A stretch of DNA of 7,867 bases from Candidatus Aminicenantota bacterium (GTDB taxonomy: Bacteria > Acidobacteriota > Aminicenantia > UBA2199), in assembly GCA_030671465.1 (NCBI GenBank), contig DAOVIP010000075.1:1-7867 (forward strand). Reading direction: 5' to 3'. Below the pieces are notes generated by a model. That model saw only the letters and a list, made by a program, of their open reading frames with translations. It ran no database searches and was not told the origin of the DNA. The position numbers were made by a program, and so were the translations under genes. The stretch's first letter is position 1; every line of letters begins with the position of its first letter. Of the stretch, positions 6,595 to 7,867 are shown one piece after another.

Positions 6595-7867
6595 TTGGAA
6601 CCGTTAGAGCATTTCTTGATTTCTCTGGCTAAAGAAGGCCTCGTTGAAGGTGAGTTGCGTTTTGAAAATAAGGCATATAAATTTTCAAGAGTGCATGGTA
6701 CGGCCAAGGTGGATGTCAGGGAAATGGTCCCCCTGCTCCGGGAGACTCCCTCAACTGAAAAGCGGGAACCAGATTTTAAAAGGGACGAAAGGGATCTGTC
6801 TGCATCAAAAATACCGAAAGTCCGCCAGGCAGTCAGACCTTATAAATACCTTTTATTCCTGTTGATCTTTGTGGCTGCAATTTTACTGGCCATTTTCGGG
6901 ATACCATACCTGAGTCAATCATCCGGGGAAGAAAATCCGGAAGTTACTCTGTGGAACCAGGTGCTTGAGCTAAAAACCATTGATGATTTTCAGAATTATT
7001 TAAGGGAGTATCCCCAGGGTCAGTATTCCATGGATGCCATTGGCCGGATTGAACAGATCAAACAGGATCAGAGTAAGGAGATAGCGACCCGGAGCCAGGA
7101 AGAACAGGGTCGGATTTATTTGAAACAAGCCCAGCAGGCCTTTGACCGGAATGAACTTCAGATAGCCATGGAAAACCTGAACCGGGCCAAGGAAATCCAG
7201 GAATCCGATCAGGTCCGTAAACTGGAAGAAAAAATAAATGAGCGGATGGACATTGACAAAAAAAACAAGGAGTTTGCCGGTTTGATTGAGCTGGCTAAAT
7301 CGGCCATCGAGCAGAATCAGCTGGACCAGGCTTCCCGGTATCTGAATCTGGCCGCAGAGATAAAAAAGGATGCTCAAATTGATTCTTTAGTGGCCCGGAT
7401 TGAAATAAAAAAAGCCGAAGTTCAGAAGAAGACAGAGGACCGAAAGGTTGATGATGTGTACCAGCGCTATACAAAATTTGCCCGGGATTATTTTGATGAA
7501 GGAAACTATGCAAAAGCGTTGGAAAATGTCAAAAAGGCAAAAAATATAAAGTCAACAAATGAGGTAATTTCAATGGAAAAAGAAATTATCCGCATCCGTG
7601 ATGGGTTGTCAACCGAAAAGCAGAGGATTGCCCGGGAAAAAACAAAGTCCAAAACCCATCAGGTACCGCAAACGCGGACCGTAAAACTCATTGAGCTCCC
7701 CCCCCAGATGGTCAATGCCTATAACCAGGCCATTAAAAAAATTGAGGTCCTGAAATTAATGAGGGGAATAAGAGTCCTGGGCCAGATCAGTTTGAGTCTG
7801 AAAGTCAGGGAGGATGGGAAAATTACCATCCAGTACATCAATGATTCGGCCCTGAAGATCCATCCCC
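6595..7867 (+). CDS. Single-pass membrane protein with TPR-like repeats, 3' end outside window
   Basis: The frame stays open from TTG 6595 to the window edge (424 full codons). Residues 1-82 are a cytosolic head of unknown type with a charged, Lys/Arg/Asp-rich linker. A membrane segment lies at about 83-105. The rest should be periplasmic. At about 120-157 there is a W...L..Y...YP.G.YS..A...I pattern, common in TPR-like helical pairs of envelope proteins. Three related helical repeats follow at 176-202, 231-257 and 292-319, each with an A...F/Y...N/Q..A...L..A..I layout. After a basic linker, residues about 360-424 (LPPQMV..., then GQISLSLKVREDGKI) look like the start of a TonB-C/AgmX-type domain, a weak match. 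It follows the phosphatase by one base and shares its bitopic layout. It may be a periplasmic scaffold or an output protein of the kinase/phosphatase pair. No enzyme motif is seen. Confidence 0.8.
   Translation, partial: MEPLEHFLISLAKEGLVEGELRFENKAYKFSRVHGTAKVDVREMVPLLRETPSTEKREPDFKRDERDLSASKIPKVRQAVRPYKYLLFLLIFVAAILLAIFGIPYLSQSSGEENPEVTLWNQVLELKTIDDFQNYLREYPQGQYSMDAIGRIEQIKQDQSKEIATRSQEEQGRIYLKQAQQAFDRNELQIAMENLNRAKEIQESDQVRKLEEKINERMDIDKKNKEFAGLIELAKSAIEQNQLDQASRYLNLAAEIKKDAQIDSLVARIEIKKAEVQKKTEDRKVDDVYQRYTKFARDYFDEGNYAKALENVKKAKNIKSTNEVISMEKEIIRIRDGLSTEKQRIAREKTKSKTHQVPQTRTVKLIELPPQMVNAYNQAIKKIEVLKLMRGIRVLGQISLSLKVREDGKITIQYINDSALKIHP
7120..7551 (+). repeat. Three degenerate TPR-like protein repeats
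   Basis: Within the last gene, units start at residues 176, 231 and 292 (55 and 61 residues apart). Shared pattern in the three: AQQAFDRNELQIAMENL, AKSAIEQNQLDQASRYL and ARDYFDEGNYAKALENV, each followed by an A..I helix end. The similarity is at protein level; I saw no clear DNA repeat. They probably build an elongated protein-binding surface in the periplasm. Confidence 0.6.

Noticed and set aside
6644..6865. Plus-strand open frame of 73 codons
   Set aside because: It overlaps, in another frame, the start of the last gene, which has a strong ribosome site, a membrane helix and a long open frame.
7000..7377. Minus-strand open frame of 125 codons with hydrophobic stretches
   Set aside because: It is antisense to the TPR-like repeats. 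Its Leu/Phe-rich content is what Lys/Glu/Gln-rich helices give on the opposite strand.
1..7867. Assignment to a type VI secretion phosphorylation module or a TerY-P-like conflict system
   Set aside because: Kinase, PP2C and FHA genes fit both in part, but no secretion component or vWA protein is present here, and the SPOR domain and envelope proteins point to the cell wall. Flanking genes could reopen this.
1..7867. tRNA, rRNA, CRISPR array, insertion sequence, riboswitch, terminator
   Set aside because: Coding frames fill the window with at most 14 bases between genes, and I saw no direct repeat array, terminal inverted repeats or hairpin plus T-run.

Overview
The window is a slice of one tightly packed + strand operon from a bacterium. 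Two features point to a diderm (Gram-negative type) cell: a peptidoglycan-binding SPOR domain placed outside the inner membrane, and membrane proteins with large apparent periplasmic parts. Base composition is moderate. I could not assign a phylum from sequence alone. Six genes fill the window and both end genes run off its edges. Spacings are 0, 14, 1, -4 and 1 bases, so there is no intergenic stretch that could hold a promoter, terminator, RNA gene or mobile element, and I saw none.

Layout: (1) 1-591, the 3' end of a cytosolic FHA-domain protein, with two DKTV motifs between a probable FHA remnant and a clear FHA domain. (2) 592-2508, a polytopic membrane protein with a cytosolic FHA domain, a fifth membrane segment, a coiled coil and a trypsin-like domain that has lost its catalytic His. 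(3) 2523-3908, a soluble Ser/Thr kinase with a zinc ribbon and a C-terminal FHA domain. (4) 3910-5349, a second, divergent soluble kinase with an N-terminal zinc ribbon. (5) 5346-6593, a PP2C phosphatase joined by one membrane segment to a SPOR domain. (6) 6595 to the edge, a single-pass protein with TPR-like repeats and a possible TonB-C-like tail.

Read together, the genes form a complete phosphothreonine signalling module: two writers (kinases), one eraser (PP2C), several readers (FHA domains) and likely substrates. The layout is unusual. In the well-known PknB/Stp arrangement the kinase spans the membrane and senses the wall (PASTA domains) while the phosphatase is soluble. Here both kinases appear soluble and the phosphatase carries the wall-binding domain. 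My inference is an envelope-status system in which peptidoglycan state may control dephosphorylation, and the FHA/pseudoprotease and TPR proteins link the cytosolic phosphorylation state to the periplasm. The sequence does not show the signal, the substrates or the output.
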